A stretch of DNA of 64,000 nucleotides from the NCBI RefSeq assembly GCF_026107645.2, contig NZ_JAPCHV010000017.1:1-64000 (forward strand), written 5' to 3'. Origin of the DNA: Flavobacterium sp. MFBS3-15 (GTDB lineage Bacteria; Bacteroidota; Bacteroidia; Flavobacteriales; Flavobacteriaceae). Of this stretch, positions 27,031-36,911 are shown in pieces. The notes under the pieces are model-generated. The model saw only the letters and a program-made list of their open reading frames with translations. It was not told the origin of the DNA and searched no databases. Position 1 is the stretch's first letter. Each line of letters opens with the position of its first letter. The translations under genes were made by a program, and so were the position numbers.

Positions 27031-27873
27031 ATGGTACGTTCAGCGATTTTTAAAGAGATACTATCAGAAATAGATACCAAGGAGCAGGAAATGTCGCTTG
27101 GCGATACCTCCCTTATTGAACAGTCCGGGATCATGATCACGTTGTTGCAAGGGGTTCTTGTACGCATTAAGGAACAGGTACGCATAGCCGGATTTGCCGA
27201 TGTAATGCAGGAAGTTGAGTTCTTTAAGGAAGTGAAGCCTCTGGTTTTGGGTAAACTCATCTACTACAATAATGTCTACAGAATTGAAACTACCTGCCCC
27301 GTAAGGGGCGGCAAGTTATACCGCAAATATTTTGAGGGCCAGCTGAAGCTTTTAAAACAGAATAATGCAAGCCAGTTGGATATGGACTTCTACCGGTACT
27401 ACCGTTCGGGCAGGACAGATAAAGATGCTGACTATTTTTTGCGGGAGCAGGTACATTATGCTACCGTTTTAGACAGCTTCTACTTTGAGATGGACAGCCA
27501 GTATTCCACCTATTATGACCATCTGGTCGCAAGGTTTATAGCCCAGGACCATACCTACATCTATCTTTTGTCACGGATTGATCCTGAAACGCCGGTTAAC
27601 TTCGGTTTACTGGATATTCCGGAGGACCTGCAATGGACGGGCACTAAAAATGCCCTTATAGAGCTCATCTACGCCTTATATATCTCGGGGGTACTTTCCC
27701 ATGGTAAGATAGGTATCCGTAAGCTGAGCCTTATTTTTCAAAGCCTCTTTAAAATATCTTTGGGTGACATCCATCACGCTTTTCATCGAATGAAAGACCG
27801 CTCCGGCAAGCGGACGTTATTTATTGACCAATTACGGAACTCCCTGGAAGACTATATGGACAAGGACCTTTAG
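27031..27873 (+). CDS. rteC: RteC family regulator of ICE excision
   Basis: A 280-residue protein recognisable as RteC from its layout: an N-terminal helical part, LGKLIYYNNVYRIE near 72-86, YYRSGRTDKDADYFLRE in the middle, then WTGTKNALIELIYALYISG and a C-terminal winged-helix-like segment (GIRKLSLIFQSLFKISLGDI). In CTnDOT, RteC activates excision genes. It is preceded by an AraC gene and followed by a terminator. No rteA/rteB two-component pair is in view, so control of this gene probably differs from CTnDOT. Confidence 0.88.
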   Translation: MVRSAIFKEILSEIDTKEQEMSLGDTSLIEQSGIMITLLQGVLVRIKEQVRIAGFADVMQEVEFFKEVKPLVLGKLIYYNNVYRIETTCPVRGGKLYRKYFEGQLKLLKQNNASQLDMDFYRYYRSGRTDKDADYFLREQVHYATVLDSFYFEMDSQYSTYYDHLVARFIAQDHTYIYLLSRIDPETPVNFGLLDIPEDLQWTGTKNALIELIYALYISGVLSHGKIGIRKLSLIFQSLFKISLGDIHHAFHRMKDRSGKRTLFIDQLRNSLEDYMDKDL

Positions 27874-27880
27874 AAAACTG

Positions 27881-27906
27881 AAGCAGCCGATGAGCTGCTT
27901 TTTTAT
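27881..27906 (+). terminator. Terminator after rteC
   Basis: AAGCAGC and GCTGCTT form a perfect stem with a six-base loop followed by TTTT. Confidence 0.8.
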
Positions 27907-28017
27907 GATCCTTTACAGCAACCGTAAAAAAAATATTATGCCCATTGGCACACCTTGGCAGATAAAGCTTACTGTAATGACGAACTTGTAGCTAGTTTAA
28001 TTCAAAATCGTACTATC

Positions 28018-28326
28018 ATGAACATCGACAGAAATGAATTTCATGCCTGGATGGAACGTGTTATGCAACGCTTTGACTTGCTGGCCGAGAAAATCCTACA
28101 GGTGGAACAGCGCCATACAGCTATTGATGGCGAAGAACTATTGGACAACCAGGACGTACTGCAGATGCTGAAGATCAGCTCGCGTTCCCTGCAACGCTAC
28201 CGTTCCGGCGGAAGGCTGCCCTATTACACCATTAGCGGAAAACTCTATTACAAGCTTTCTGATGTGCACCAATTTATCCGCGACAGTTTCCAAAAAAGAT
28301 TACCGGGACTAAAAGCCAGGGAGTGA
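28018..28326 (+). CDS. Helix-turn-helix protein, excisionase-like
   Basis: A 102-residue protein starting MNIDRNEFHAWMERV; an upstream TTG at 27955 is open but ATG 28018 is typical for the family. A helical N-terminus is followed by a MerR/excisionase-like winged helix: LLDNQDVLQMLKISSRSLQR, then YRSGGRLPYYTISGKLYYKLSDVHQF in which the wing and second helix are clear. Proteins of this type precede DUF3945 and topB in many Bacteroidetes ICEs and may act as recombination directionality factors or regulators. Confidence 0.82.
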   Translation: MNIDRNEFHAWMERVMQRFDLLAEKILQVEQRHTAIDGEELLDNQDVLQMLKISSRSLQRYRSGGRLPYYTISGKLYYKLSDVHQFIRDSFQKRLPGLKARE

Positions 28327-28403
28327 CAAGCCCTGCTTCAGGCTTCCCACGCATCAATTGCGAATTCCTAAAGGCATAGCTTTAAAATGCAAAATCGGTA
28401 GCT

Positions 28404-29801
28404 ATGGAAGACAATCAACAAATACCGGGACATCCTGATGAACTGAATGAGATGCTGCTTGTACTGGACAAGAAGCAAAATAAAATGCGTGCTGTAACGC
28501 AGCTAACGAAGAACGGCGAGGTAAAAGCAGCGGAAATAAACGATAAGAATCAACCTGATTTTCTACGGATTGAACGCCAAGGTGACTTTTTCTCTAACTT
28601 CTTCGGCAACTTCACGCGGCAACTCAAAGAACCAACGCGATTTGATTTTTTCCGCGTACCCTTTTCCCTCGGATTAGAAATTGCCCGCGAACTGCAGGGT
28701 TACCTCAATGACCTTGGGGCAGATGCGCAGCAACTACTTTCAAAATATGCTATCAATTCCGAATATCAACATAAAAATCATACTACAATGGAAACAACAG
28801 AAGAATACAAATTTAAGCCCGAGCAAGTAAATTGGGAATCCCTGAATAATTTAGGACTAAGCAGGGAACGCCTGGAAAAGATGAACCTGATAGAACCCCT
28901 GCTTAAAGGATTTAAGACCAACGACCTGGTACCATTAACACTCACCATGGGTGATGCTGTGGCGAAACTGGATGCCAGACTTTCGCTTCAGACCAACGAT
29001 GCCGGACAGGTAGTCGTTGCCATGCACGGGATACGTAAGGAACCGAATTTGAACTATCCCTTCTTTGGACATGAATTTTCCAAAGAAGATAAAGAGAATT
29101 TGCTTAAAACAGGAAACATGGGCAGGGTCGTAGACCTGTACAATCAAAAGACAAGCGAATTTGTGCCGTCAGTAATAAGTGTGGACCGCAAAACCAACGA
29201 GTTGGTAGCTTACAAGGCAGAGTGGATGCAGATACCTGATGAGATTAAGGGTATTAAGCTGGATGAGCAGCAAAAACAGGCATTGCAGGAAGGTAAGCCG
29301 CTTTATCTTGAGGGGATGACCTCCAAGAATGGAGATCCCTTTGACGCCACGGTGCAGTTTAATGCCGACAAACGCTATGTCGAATTTATATTCGACCGCA
29401 ACCAGGGCCAGAACCAGTCCCAAGGCAAAACGTATGATGAAGCACCGAGGGAATTCAGGGGCAAAGAACTGACCGAGGAACAATACAGTAAGTTCAAAGA
29501 AGGAATGACTGTATATATCACAGGGCTAATCGACAAGAATGATAAGGAGTACCAAGGGTACATCACCTACAACAGCGAAAGTGGGAAAGTTGGCTTTTCC
29601 TTTAATAACCCATCCAAATCAAAAGAGGAGGCTCTGCCTGCGACTAGCCCGCAAACGTCGCAAAACACCGCTGAAAATAAAATGGACCGGGATCGTAATC
29701 TTACAAAGGAAGACGATAAGAAACAGCAAAAGGAAAATACCGCTGACAAACAGCCGGACCAGGAAGATGCCCCAACGAAAAAGAGGGGTAGGAAAATGTA
29801 A
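28404..29801 (+). CDS. DUF3945/DUF4099 domain protein
   Basis: A 465-residue cytoplasmic protein. The N-terminal third (DELNEMLLVLDKKQNKMRAV, FFRVPFSLGLEIARELQGYL) and middle (YKFKPEQVNWESLNNLGLSR) match the DUF3945/DUF4099 architecture, with two copies of a short domain near 280-330 and 345-410 (EQQKQALQEGKPLYLEGM and EEQYSKFKEGMTVYITGL). The C-terminus is a charged disordered tail rich in lysine. It sits 17 bp before topB, and such proteins are regular topB neighbours in these ICEs. The function is unknown. Confidence 0.85.
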   Translation: MEDNQQIPGHPDELNEMLLVLDKKQNKMRAVTQLTKNGEVKAAEINDKNQPDFLRIERQGDFFSNFFGNFTRQLKEPTRFDFFRVPFSLGLEIARELQGYLNDLGADAQQLLSKYAINSEYQHKNHTTMETTEEYKFKPEQVNWESLNNLGLSRERLEKMNLIEPLLKGFKTNDLVPLTLTMGDAVAKLDARLSLQTNDAGQVVVAMHGIRKEPNLNYPFFGHEFSKEDKENLLKTGNMGRVVDLYNQKTSEFVPSVISVDRKTNELVAYKAEWMQIPDEIKGIKLDEQQKQALQEGKPLYLEGMTSKNGDPFDATVQFNADKRYVEFIFDRNQGQNQSQGKTYDEAPREFRGKELTEEQYSKFKEGMTVYITGLIDKNDKEYQGYITYNSESGKVGFSFNNPSKSKEEALPATSPQTSQNTAENKMDRDRNLTKEDDKKQQKENTADKQPDQEDAPTKKRGRKM

Positions 29802-29818
29802 AATATAAATGAAGCATC

Positions 29819-31882
29819 ATGATTACAGTACTTGCAGAAAAACCCAGCGTGGCCCGTGAACTGGCTGCGCTGCTAAACGCTACGGAAAAAAAAGAAGGTT
29901 TTTTTCAGGGAAATGGCTATTATGTCACCTGGGCCCTGGGGCACCTTGTGACTTTGGGACTACCTGAAGATTATGGCTTCCCCAGTTTCCAAAAAGATAA
30001 CCTCCCTATAATCCCTGCACCCTTTATGCTCACCCCGCGAAAAGGGTCAGGAAATGAACGGCTGCTGCCCGATAAAAGGATCGTAAAACAACTGGTTACT
30101 ATTGGGGATCTGTTCAGAAAAAGCGAAAGCCTTATCGCTGCGACGGATACCGGACGCGAAGGGGAACTCATCTTCCGCTACATATACGAGTACCTGAATT
30201 GCAGAAAACCTTTTAAAAGGCTTTGGGTCAGCTCCCTGACCGAAAAAGCACTCCGGAAGGGTTTTGCCAATTTATTGCCAGGAGAAGAATTTGAAAAACT
30301 GTATCTCGCCGCCAGGGCGCGCAGCCGTGCCGACTGGCTGGTCGGAATTAATGCTTCGCAGGCGCTCAGTATAGCAGCAGGTACAGGAATTTACTCCCTT
30401 GGGCGTGTACAAACGCCTACCCTGGGGCTGGTCTGCAAAAGATTTTTGGAACACCGTGACCATAAACCAGCGAAATACTGGCAGCTTCAGCTTGTGCATA
30501 CCAAGTCGTTTTTAGAGTTCAGGAGCAATGGTGCACTACATTTCGATACACAGGAGAAAGCGGAAGACGTTTTAAAATCAGTACAGCGCCAGAGCCATGC
30601 CACAGTATCCGCCGTACTATCGGAAACTGTCCATGAACCCGCGCCCTTATTGTTCGACCTGACAGCGCTGCAAAAGGAAGCCAACCGTAAATATGGCTTA
30701 ACAGCATCCGAGACACTTGAAATTGCACAAAGCTTATATGAAAAGCAATTTATTACCTATCCGCGCACCGGCAGTAAATACGTGACGCAAGATGTATGGG
30801 AAGGAATACCTGCGCTCATAAGAAGCCTTCAACACGACCCGGAGCTTGACAAGCATCTTACCAAGATAAAATTCGGAAGGCTTAACAGGCACATTGTCAA
30901 CGAAGGTAAGGTTACCGACCACCATGGCCTGCTTATTACTGAAAAGCTACCATCTTCCTTGTCGGTAAAAGAGGATGTCATCTACAAAATGATAGCCCTG
31001 CGATTACTGGAATCAGTTTCTGAAGCCTGTACTAAAGAAGTCAGCCGTATTACATTGCAGGTGCTGCATTATGATTTCGGCCTGACCGCTTCTGAAATAA
31101 CAGAGCCGGGTTGGCGATCCATACAGAATGCCTTTGACGACAATACTATTGAGGAAAGAAATGTACCGGAGTTAAAGGAAGGTGACCGTGTAACCATCAC
31201 ATCCAGCACCATTAAACAAAAACAGCATGCCGGGCCACAGCTGTATACTGAAGCCAGCCTCTTATCCGCTATGGAGCAGATCATTTCCGAAAACTGCACC
31301 GCAGCGTCAAAGACGGATTTAAAGGACGTTGGCCTGGGTACGCCCGCCACAAGGGCATCCATTATTGAAGGCCTGCTGGATCGGCAGTACATTGAGCGAA
31401 AGGGGAAAGCACTTATCCCAACCTCAAAAGGACTTGTAGTATATGAAATAGTGGCAAATATGCGTATAGGCTCCGCAGTCATGACAGCAGAATGGGAAAT
31501 CGCACTGGCAAGTATTGAACAGGGTACATTCTCCAGCGAAAAGTTCCAATCTGAGATTGAGGCCTACACCAAAAGTATCACCGATGAGTTATTAAAAGCT
31601 CCTGTTAAAAATGAAGCTGTCCCGGAACTGCTATGCCCCAAGTGTGGAGAACACCACTTGCATATTTCCGACAAAGTGGTAAAGTGCACCGCTGAGCAAT
31701 GTGGCTGGCTTCAGTTTAGAAAAGTCTGTGGTACGATACTACCTGCTGCAGAAATTGAAAATCTGGTCAAGAACAGGACCACGAATGTACTTAAGGGAAT
31801 GGTCAGTAAATCCGGCAAAAAATTTAACGCACGGTTGATCTTGGACGATGAGCACCAGGTTGCTTTCGCTTTTGAAAAATAA
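29819..31882 (+). CDS. topB: DNA topoisomerase III
   Basis: A 687-residue type IA topoisomerase. The Toprim domain starts MITVLAEKPSVARELA and has DTGREGE (110-116); GRVQTPTLG (195-203) and the catalytic tyrosine Y314 in FITYPRTGSKY are intact. A C-terminal zinc-ribbon-like segment (LCPKCGEHH ... KCTAEQCGW) is present, followed by a short DUF-type tail. ICE-borne topB is common in Bacteroidetes and may help process transferred DNA. A strong terminator follows. Confidence 0.95.
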   Translation: MITVLAEKPSVARELAALLNATEKKEGFFQGNGYYVTWALGHLVTLGLPEDYGFPSFQKDNLPIIPAPFMLTPRKGSGNERLLPDKRIVKQLVTIGDLFRKSESLIAATDTGREGELIFRYIYEYLNCRKPFKRLWVSSLTEKALRKGFANLLPGEEFEKLYLAARARSRADWLVGINASQALSIAAGTGIYSLGRVQTPTLGLVCKRFLEHRDHKPAKYWQLQLVHTKSFLEFRSNGALHFDTQEKAEDVLKSVQRQSHATVSAVLSETVHEPAPLLFDLTALQKEANRKYGLTASETLEIAQSLYEKQFITYPRTGSKYVTQDVWEGIPALIRSLQHDPELDKHLTKIKFGRLNRHIVNEGKVTDHHGLLITEKLPSSLSVKEDVIYKMIALRLLESVSEACTKEVSRITLQVLHYDFGLTASEITEPGWRSIQNAFDDNTIEERNVPELKEGDRVTITSSTIKQKQHAGPQLYTEASLLSAMEQIISENCTAASKTDLKDVGLGTPATRASIIEGLLDRQYIERKGKALIPTSKGLVVYEIVANMRIGSAVMTAEWEIALASIEQGTFSSEKFQSEIEAYTKSITDELLKAPVKNEAVPELLCPKCGEHHLHISDKVVKCTAEQCGWLQFRKVCGTILPAAEIENLVKNRTTNVLKGMVSKSGKKFNARLILDDEHQVAFAFEK

Positions 31883-31891
31883 CATATTACT

Positions 31892-31927
31892 AAATGGGGC
31901 TTGCAATCGCAAACCCCGTTTAGCTTT
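31892..31927 (+). terminator. Terminator after topB
   Basis: AAATGGGG...CCCCGTTT arms with an inner TTGC/GCAA stem, followed by AGCTTTT. The region to 32117 shows no further gene. Confidence 0.8.
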
Positions 31928-32117
31928 TAGGCTTAAGGTGTTTCAATTCATGCATTTTAACACTCTCTAATTCGTCTTAAATCAGATTTATGATGATTAT
32001 AGTACTGGCCTAACTATTATCGATAAACTGAAAACTTACAGTGTTTACTTTAACGGAAAAAAAAGCTGATCAGTAGGTTTGTGACAACTTATCCTAAATT
32101 GTAGAAGTAATACATTC

Positions 32118-32927
32118 CTATTTAAGTAGAAGATCTTCCACCTCTACGATCTCAAAATCGTTATTTGATTCAAACAGGTGTTTCAGTATTGGGATATGCC
32201 CTTGCCCATAGATTACCAAAATTGCATTGTCGGCAGGTCCTACCATCCTTAAAATATTTGTGTAAATGCGGAGATTTGTCGTATACCACTCCGAGACCAA
32301 GTCTGTTCCTTCATAATTATCCCCTTTTCCAATATTTACAAAATATTTTATGTAATACTGTAAGTTTCTATTTAATGTATTTTGGCTGTTGAGGTATACA
32401 AGATGGTCTTTCATGGAAAGCTGGGCTTCTTTTTCATTCATTTGGTCTACTAAATCTTGCGCATGTAAATTCATATCTTTTAGCACGGTCTCCTGGCCAT
32501 ATCTTTTTGCCGCTTCCTGAGCTTCCTGTGTATCAAATTTTCCTTTATAATTGACACATGTTAATTTTGGCAGATTTAAAACCTTGGCAGTCTGGAAACC
32601 TAGCAGGTCAATTTCGTTTAGCTCAAGCTTGTATTGGCCGGCAAGGTATCTTTGATACAGGCGATTAATACTTTCCTGTTTATCAACAGGTACCTCAATG
32701 CAAATTTGATCAGGTTTGAAATTTGCAAGTTTTGATACGACCTCTTGCAGCTCTTTTTGCTTCTTTGGTGTCAGCTCAAGTTCTTTGTTACTATAGGCGT
32801 CTTGTGTGGAAGGGGTAAAATGCATACTTCCTAATAAAACAATCTTTACTTTTTCCTTCTTGTTCGTTTGCCCATATGTAATTGTTGACAATACTGAGAA
32901 GATTACTGATAATATCTGATATTTCAT
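32118..32927 (-). CDS. DUF5694 domain exported protein
   Basis: A 269-residue protein with a signal peptide (MKYQILSVIFSVLSTITYGQ). The mature part reads KVKIVLLGSMHFTPSTQDA, IEVPVDKQESINRLYQRYLAG and, near the end, AILVIYGQGHIPILKHLF, which match the DUF5694 family; the histidines in GSMHF and GQGHI recall TraB/TIKI-type peptidase folds, but that is an inference. It lies alone on the minus strand between topB and the methyltransferase remnant and looks like cargo. Confidence 0.75.
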   Translation of the reverse strand: MKYQILSVIFSVLSTITYGQTNKKEKVKIVLLGSMHFTPSTQDAYSNKELELTPKKQKELQEVVSKLANFKPDQICIEVPVDKQESINRLYQRYLAGQYKLELNEIDLLGFQTAKVLNLPKLTCVNYKGKFDTQEAQEAAKRYGQETVLKDMNLHAQDLVDQMNEKEAQLSMKDHLVYLNSQNTLNRNLQYYIKYFVNIGKGDNYEGTDLVSEWYTTNLRIYTNILRMVGPADNAILVIYGQGHIPILKHLFESNNDFEIVEVEDLLLK

Positions 32928-33047
32928 TCTAATTTTTTCTTGGCTTACTAAAATAATAAAAATTGAGTTCTAAGCCCTGCAGGTTATAAATAAGAATTTT
33001 GCTGTGAAACCTTTCCCACAATTAAGGTCTACAGACAACTTCTTATT

Positions 33048-33831
33048 TACATGTTTTTATTCTTCTTTCCCGTCCTCTTCATTAAACTGTAAGCACAGGA
33101 CCTATTCTCGGTATACTCAATTTTGTATTCGCTTAGGAGCTGAGCGATAATCCGGTTGGTTTCATCTTCATTAAATCCTAATCTTACTCCTAGCTCAATT
33201 TCATTCAGTCTACCGTTATTGTCTTTTATTGCCTTGTAGTAGATTTAGAAATTCATCTTTTAGCTCTTCGAATTTATGATAGAATGCTTCAGCTAAAAGC
33301 CAAGGATAACTATCGGGGGATTATGTTTGCCGATTGTTAACTCTTCTTTACACATTTCGAAAAATGGCTTTTGGTGAATTAAGCCATGTAAAAGACCTAC
33401 CAAAGTTGATGCAGTATAATTAACAGATACACCCATTATAATTCCATCATTTTCTTTTGATACTCGTTTAGCTTCACAAATGGTTAAATCCCTACCTTTT
33501 TTCTCCTGGAGATGATAGCTAGGACCATGCAGTATAATGAGGTCCGCATATTATTGGGGAATTGTAATTTTCGGGATTCTCCTATGTGTACAGAAAACTT
33601 GTTTTTCGATTTATTAGATCTGTTTCGTGCTATTTTTATATGTTTTAAAACCGGCTCTACTAAATGAACCATATGTCCTTTACTTGCAAGCCATTCTGAA
33701 TATTCCCCGTACCGCCTCCAATATCAAGAATTTTTAGGGGTGAAGAGAAGATGTGTCTTTCTATAAGTGATTTTATTATCTCAAATTCAAAGAAGCCCAT
33801 TCTCTTATCCAGTCGGGTTTCTTCGGAAGCT
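33048..33831 (-). pseudogene. SAM-dependent methyltransferase remnant
   Basis: On the minus strand the sequence encodes pieces of a class I methyltransferase in several frames: LDKRMGFFEFEIIKSL and the SAM-binding motif ILDIGGGTG, then YSEWLASKGHMVHLVEP, SVHIGESRKLQFPNN, then ICEAKRVSKENDGIIMG, GLLHGLIHQKPFFE, and a C-terminal part ending SLMKRTGKKNKNM at 33048. At least three frame changes are needed to join them (near 33715, near the C-run around 33320 and near 33245), and the 5' end is cut by mobC. It is a dead gene. The old function (small-molecule methyltransferase) cannot be refined. Confidence 0.75.
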
Positions 33832-33833
33832 TT

Positions 33834-35846
33834 TCAGAAACTTCCATTAACTCTTTTAAGTAGGTGTTCCAATTCAGGGTCATTTTTGATACGCTCCAGT
33901 TCACTGTAAACAATGTTTACAATGTCCAGTTTTACCTGCCTGTAATTGTCCTCCACCTCCCTCTTAAGTATATTATTCCCGTTGTTGTCAGTAAAATTTC
34001 TAATGCTTGGAATCTTCTTGTAATTTTTCTCCTCTTCTGCAACCTTTCTCGTGTCCACTACAATCTCTGCATGGAAGATCTTCTGTTCGATACGTTCATC
34101 AAAATTGTCCGATACTGCACCTACAAACATACCCTGCGTAAGGGTCGAAATCTTAGAGGCAGGGATAAGGCTATCCAGTTGTGTGGATATTGAAGTGGAT
34201 TTGTCAGTCCGGTTGATGGTCATGCTTTGGCGTTTCTGCAGCACCTTGCCGAAGCGCTCTGACAGGCTCTTGGCGGTTTCCCCAACAACCTGGCCGCTAA
34301 AGATATTCCCAACGGTATTTTGTATCACTTTACTTTCCTTATCCCCATAATCCCTGGTGAGCTGTGAGTAATCCTGAAAACCCAGACAGATGGCAACTTT
34401 GTTACTACGGGCGGTCGCAATAAGGTTATCGAGACCACGAAAATAAATCGTGGGCAGCTCGTCAATAATTACGGAACTTTTAAGCTGCCCCTTCTTATTG
34501 ATCAGCTTTACAATTCTTGAATTGTACAATCCGAGCGCAGCAGAATAGATGTTTTGCCGATCCGGGTTATTGCCTACACACAGTATTTTAGGCTCCTTTG
34601 GGTTGTTGATGTCAAGGGAAAAATCATCACCGGTCATCACCCAGTAGAGCTGCGGGGAAATCATCCTCGACAGCGGTATTTTAGCCGAGGCGATCTGCCC
34701 CTGTAACTGGTCCTGTGCGCCGCCCTGCCAGGCATCCATAAAGGGAGATAAGTAATTTTCAAGGTCCGGATAGGAAGTCAATATCGTAAAAACATCCGCA
34801 TACTTTTTATTCAGCAGCTCTATGGCGTGCGGAAAAGTGCAGTATTTACCGTTATCATAAATCTTTAGGAACCATATGATGGCTGCCAAAAGAATAATTG
34901 GTGATTCTACAAAGAAATCGCCCTGCTTTTGTATCCAGCTGCGGTTCAGGTTCAGCATAATGGTGTACGCCGATTCATAGGCGTCAGAGATGTCCGTCAT
35001 AAAATCAGGGTTGATGGGATTGCAGCGATGGCTGAGGCGCGGGTCATCAAAGTTGATGACATAGAACTTCGGCTTGACTGTATATTTGTCAGCATGCGTG
35101 AGCAGGTGGTTATAGGCTATAGTGGAAAGATCGTCAAACTTAAAATCGTAGATGTACATGGAAAACCCTTTTTCGATGTGTTGCCTTATGTAATTATTAA
35201 CCACTGCAAAGGACTTACCCGAACCGGGCGTACCCAATACTATAGTTGCCCTAAAGGGGTTGACAATGTTGATCCAGCCGTTATTCCATTTTTTGTTATA
35301 GTAGAATTTTGTTGGCAGATTGACGGAATATTCATTTTCCATAAGCCGGGTCTCCTGTTGGAAACTTTCGTTTTCAGTATTGAAAACGTCATCCATAAGG
35401 CTGTTTTGTAAAAGCCGTGATGACCATACACCTCCGACCATCAGGCAAATGTAACCAGTTACAATACTTGCAATGTACGCCGTGACAGCCCACCCGCTAT
35501 CCAAAGAAAGCAGCCAGCCGCTACAAAAGAAAAACAAGAAGCCTACGACTACAATAACTTTAATTTTAGCCCACGTTACCTTTTCATTTTTGACCCCTTT
35601 GGTTCCGAGGCAGCTTAACGCCAAAAGCAGTACAGAAAAAACCTTTGTGTACAGTCCGTGTGAGAATAGTCCAGCGGTACGCTGGAAGTTGGAAAGTATC
35701 TTATTGACAAGGTTCAATGTCCAGCCTTTTTCCAAAAACCAGCCGTAGCAAAACCAGTAAAAGTGCATCAATACTATAAGGATACTGACCGCCCTCATAA
35801 AAGCCATTATTTTGGCAAGCCCCCTGATATCATCTTCTCCCTGCAT
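33834..35846 (-). CDS. mobC: Type IV coupling protein MobC (TraG/VirD4-like)
   Basis: A 670-residue coupling protein that should bring the relaxosome to the mating pore. Four membrane helices lie in residues 12-150; the Walker A motif GTPGSGKS is at 205-212, and a Walker B-type SVIIDELPTIYF comes near 450. The C-terminal part (TQGMFVGAVSDNFDERIEQK) fits the Bacteroidetes MobC family. It normally follows mobB directly, but here an SDR gene and an AraC gene separate them on the opposite strand. Confidence 0.92.
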   Translation of the reverse strand: MQGEDDIRGLAKIMAFMRAVSILIVLMHFYWFCYGWFLEKGWTLNLVNKILSNFQRTAGLFSHGLYTKVFSVLLLALSCLGTKGVKNEKVTWAKIKVIVVVGFLFFFCSGWLLSLDSGWAVTAYIASIVTGYICLMVGGVWSSRLLQNSLMDDVFNTENESFQQETRLMENEYSVNLPTKFYYNKKWNNGWINIVNPFRATIVLGTPGSGKSFAVVNNYIRQHIEKGFSMYIYDFKFDDLSTIAYNHLLTHADKYTVKPKFYVINFDDPRLSHRCNPINPDFMTDISDAYESAYTIMLNLNRSWIQKQGDFFVESPIILLAAIIWFLKIYDNGKYCTFPHAIELLNKKYADVFTILTSYPDLENYLSPFMDAWQGGAQDQLQGQIASAKIPLSRMISPQLYWVMTGDDFSLDINNPKEPKILCVGNNPDRQNIYSAALGLYNSRIVKLINKKGQLKSSVIIDELPTIYFRGLDNLIATARSNKVAICLGFQDYSQLTRDYGDKESKVIQNTVGNIFSGQVVGETAKSLSERFGKVLQKRQSMTINRTDKSTSISTQLDSLIPASKISTLTQGMFVGAVSDNFDERIEQKIFHAEIVVDTRKVAEEEKNYKKIPSIRNFTDNNGNNILKREVEDNYRQVKLDIVNIVYSELERIKNDPELEHLLKRVNGSF

Positions 35847-35985
35847 TATATTAGTTATTTGTAGTTATTGCTATAATTTAGAGACTGAGGGGCCTTAAAA
35901 GTCAGAGATGACTGCAATTGGCTGCGGATTGCTGCATTTATACATATATTTTTGAAAGCTCTTCAACTTAGGAAGCCATCAATTA

Positions 35986-36015
35986 GGCTACAACAATTCC
36001 TGATTCGGCTACAAC
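35986..36015 (+). promoter_or_regulatory. Direct repeats upstream of the SDR gene
   Basis: GGCTACAAC occurs at 35986-35994 and 36007-36015, spaced 21 bp, within longer near-repeats starting ATT. Two-turn spaced direct repeats are typical AraC-family binding sites. The AraC gene at 36912 next to the SDR gene is the likely binder. Confidence 0.5.
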
Positions 36016-36071
36016 TCCCTTTTTAGGATGAAAGAATTTTGCTGTATTCAAAATTTAAAAAATCAGAAATC

Positions 36072-36845
36072 ATGGACACAGACAAAAAGAAAGTAGCATT
36101 AGTAACAGGTGCTAATACCGGTGTAGGATTCCAAATTGCCAAAGCCCTTGCCAAGGAAGAGTATATAGTATATGTAGGGGCAAGAAACCTGCAAAAAGGG
36201 GAAGCTGCTGTTTCTGAAATAGGTAGCAATGCCAAAGCCATCCAGTTGGATATCACAGATCACGCATCTATTGATGCAGCAGTATCGAAAATTCATGATG
36301 AATTTGGTTACCTTACATTGTTGGTTAACAATGCCGCCATATCTCACGCCGGAAAGCCCGGGCGTACAATGGAAGAAATATTAGGCGCGCAAAAGCCAAG
36401 CCTCGCTCCAATTGATGAATTGCGCTCGGTATGGGACACCAATGTATTTGGGACACTTGCCGTAACACAGGCCTTTTTACCGATGTTGCATAACGCACCA
36501 TCTGCGCGTATTGTTACTGTATCCAGCGCTTTAGGTTCGCTTACCATAAATTCAAATCCCCACAATCCGTACCGTACGTCGTTTGATGCCGTATATGGAG
36601 CTTCTAAGACGGCACTCAACGGGATCTTCCTGTCTTTAGCAATAGAACTTGAGAATACAAATATTAAGGTCCATTTGGTAAGCCCCGGTTTTACCGCAAC
36701 AGCGTTGAATAACTTCCAGGGAACCGATACTGTGGAGCACGGTTCTTTGGAACCAATCCGCGTAGCGTTAACCGAAGACCTTCCAACCGGAAGCTTTACC
36801 GGGCCGGCTGATTTTGCCGGAGCAAACAATGTGCTTCCGTGGTAG
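36072..36845 (+). CDS. Short-chain dehydrogenase/reductase
   Basis: A classical SDR of 257 residues, counted from ATG 36072 (MDTDKKKVALVTG); an upstream TTG at 36039 is less likely. The cofactor motif TGANTGVGFQIA, NNAA, catalytic serine in VTVSSALGS and the YxxxK motif (YGASK) are all present, so it should be an active NAD(P)-dependent oxidoreductase. Substrate unknown. It is followed by a strong terminator and then a same-strand AraC gene, an arrangement common for aldehyde- or oxidant-responsive SDR genes. Confidence 0.92.
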   Translation: MDTDKKKVALVTGANTGVGFQIAKALAKEEYIVYVGARNLQKGEAAVSEIGSNAKAIQLDITDHASIDAAVSKIHDEFGYLTLLVNNAAISHAGKPGRTMEEILGAQKPSLAPIDELRSVWDTNVFGTLAVTQAFLPMLHNAPSARIVTVSSALGSLTINSNPHNPYRTSFDAVYGASKTALNGIFLSLAIELENTNIKVHLVSPGFTATALNNFQGTDTVEHGSLEPIRVALTEDLPTGSFTGPADFAGANNVLPW

Positions 36846-36860
36846 TATTAAAGAAAGTAG

Positions 36861-36896
36861 CCTATGGCAAATACTACAATTGCCATAGGTTTTTTT
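36861..36896 (+). terminator. Terminator after the SDR gene
   Basis: Ten-base perfect stem CCTATGGCAA/TTGCCATAGG followed by seven T. Confidence 0.9.
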
Positions 36897-36911
36897 AATT
36901 AGATTTGAACC

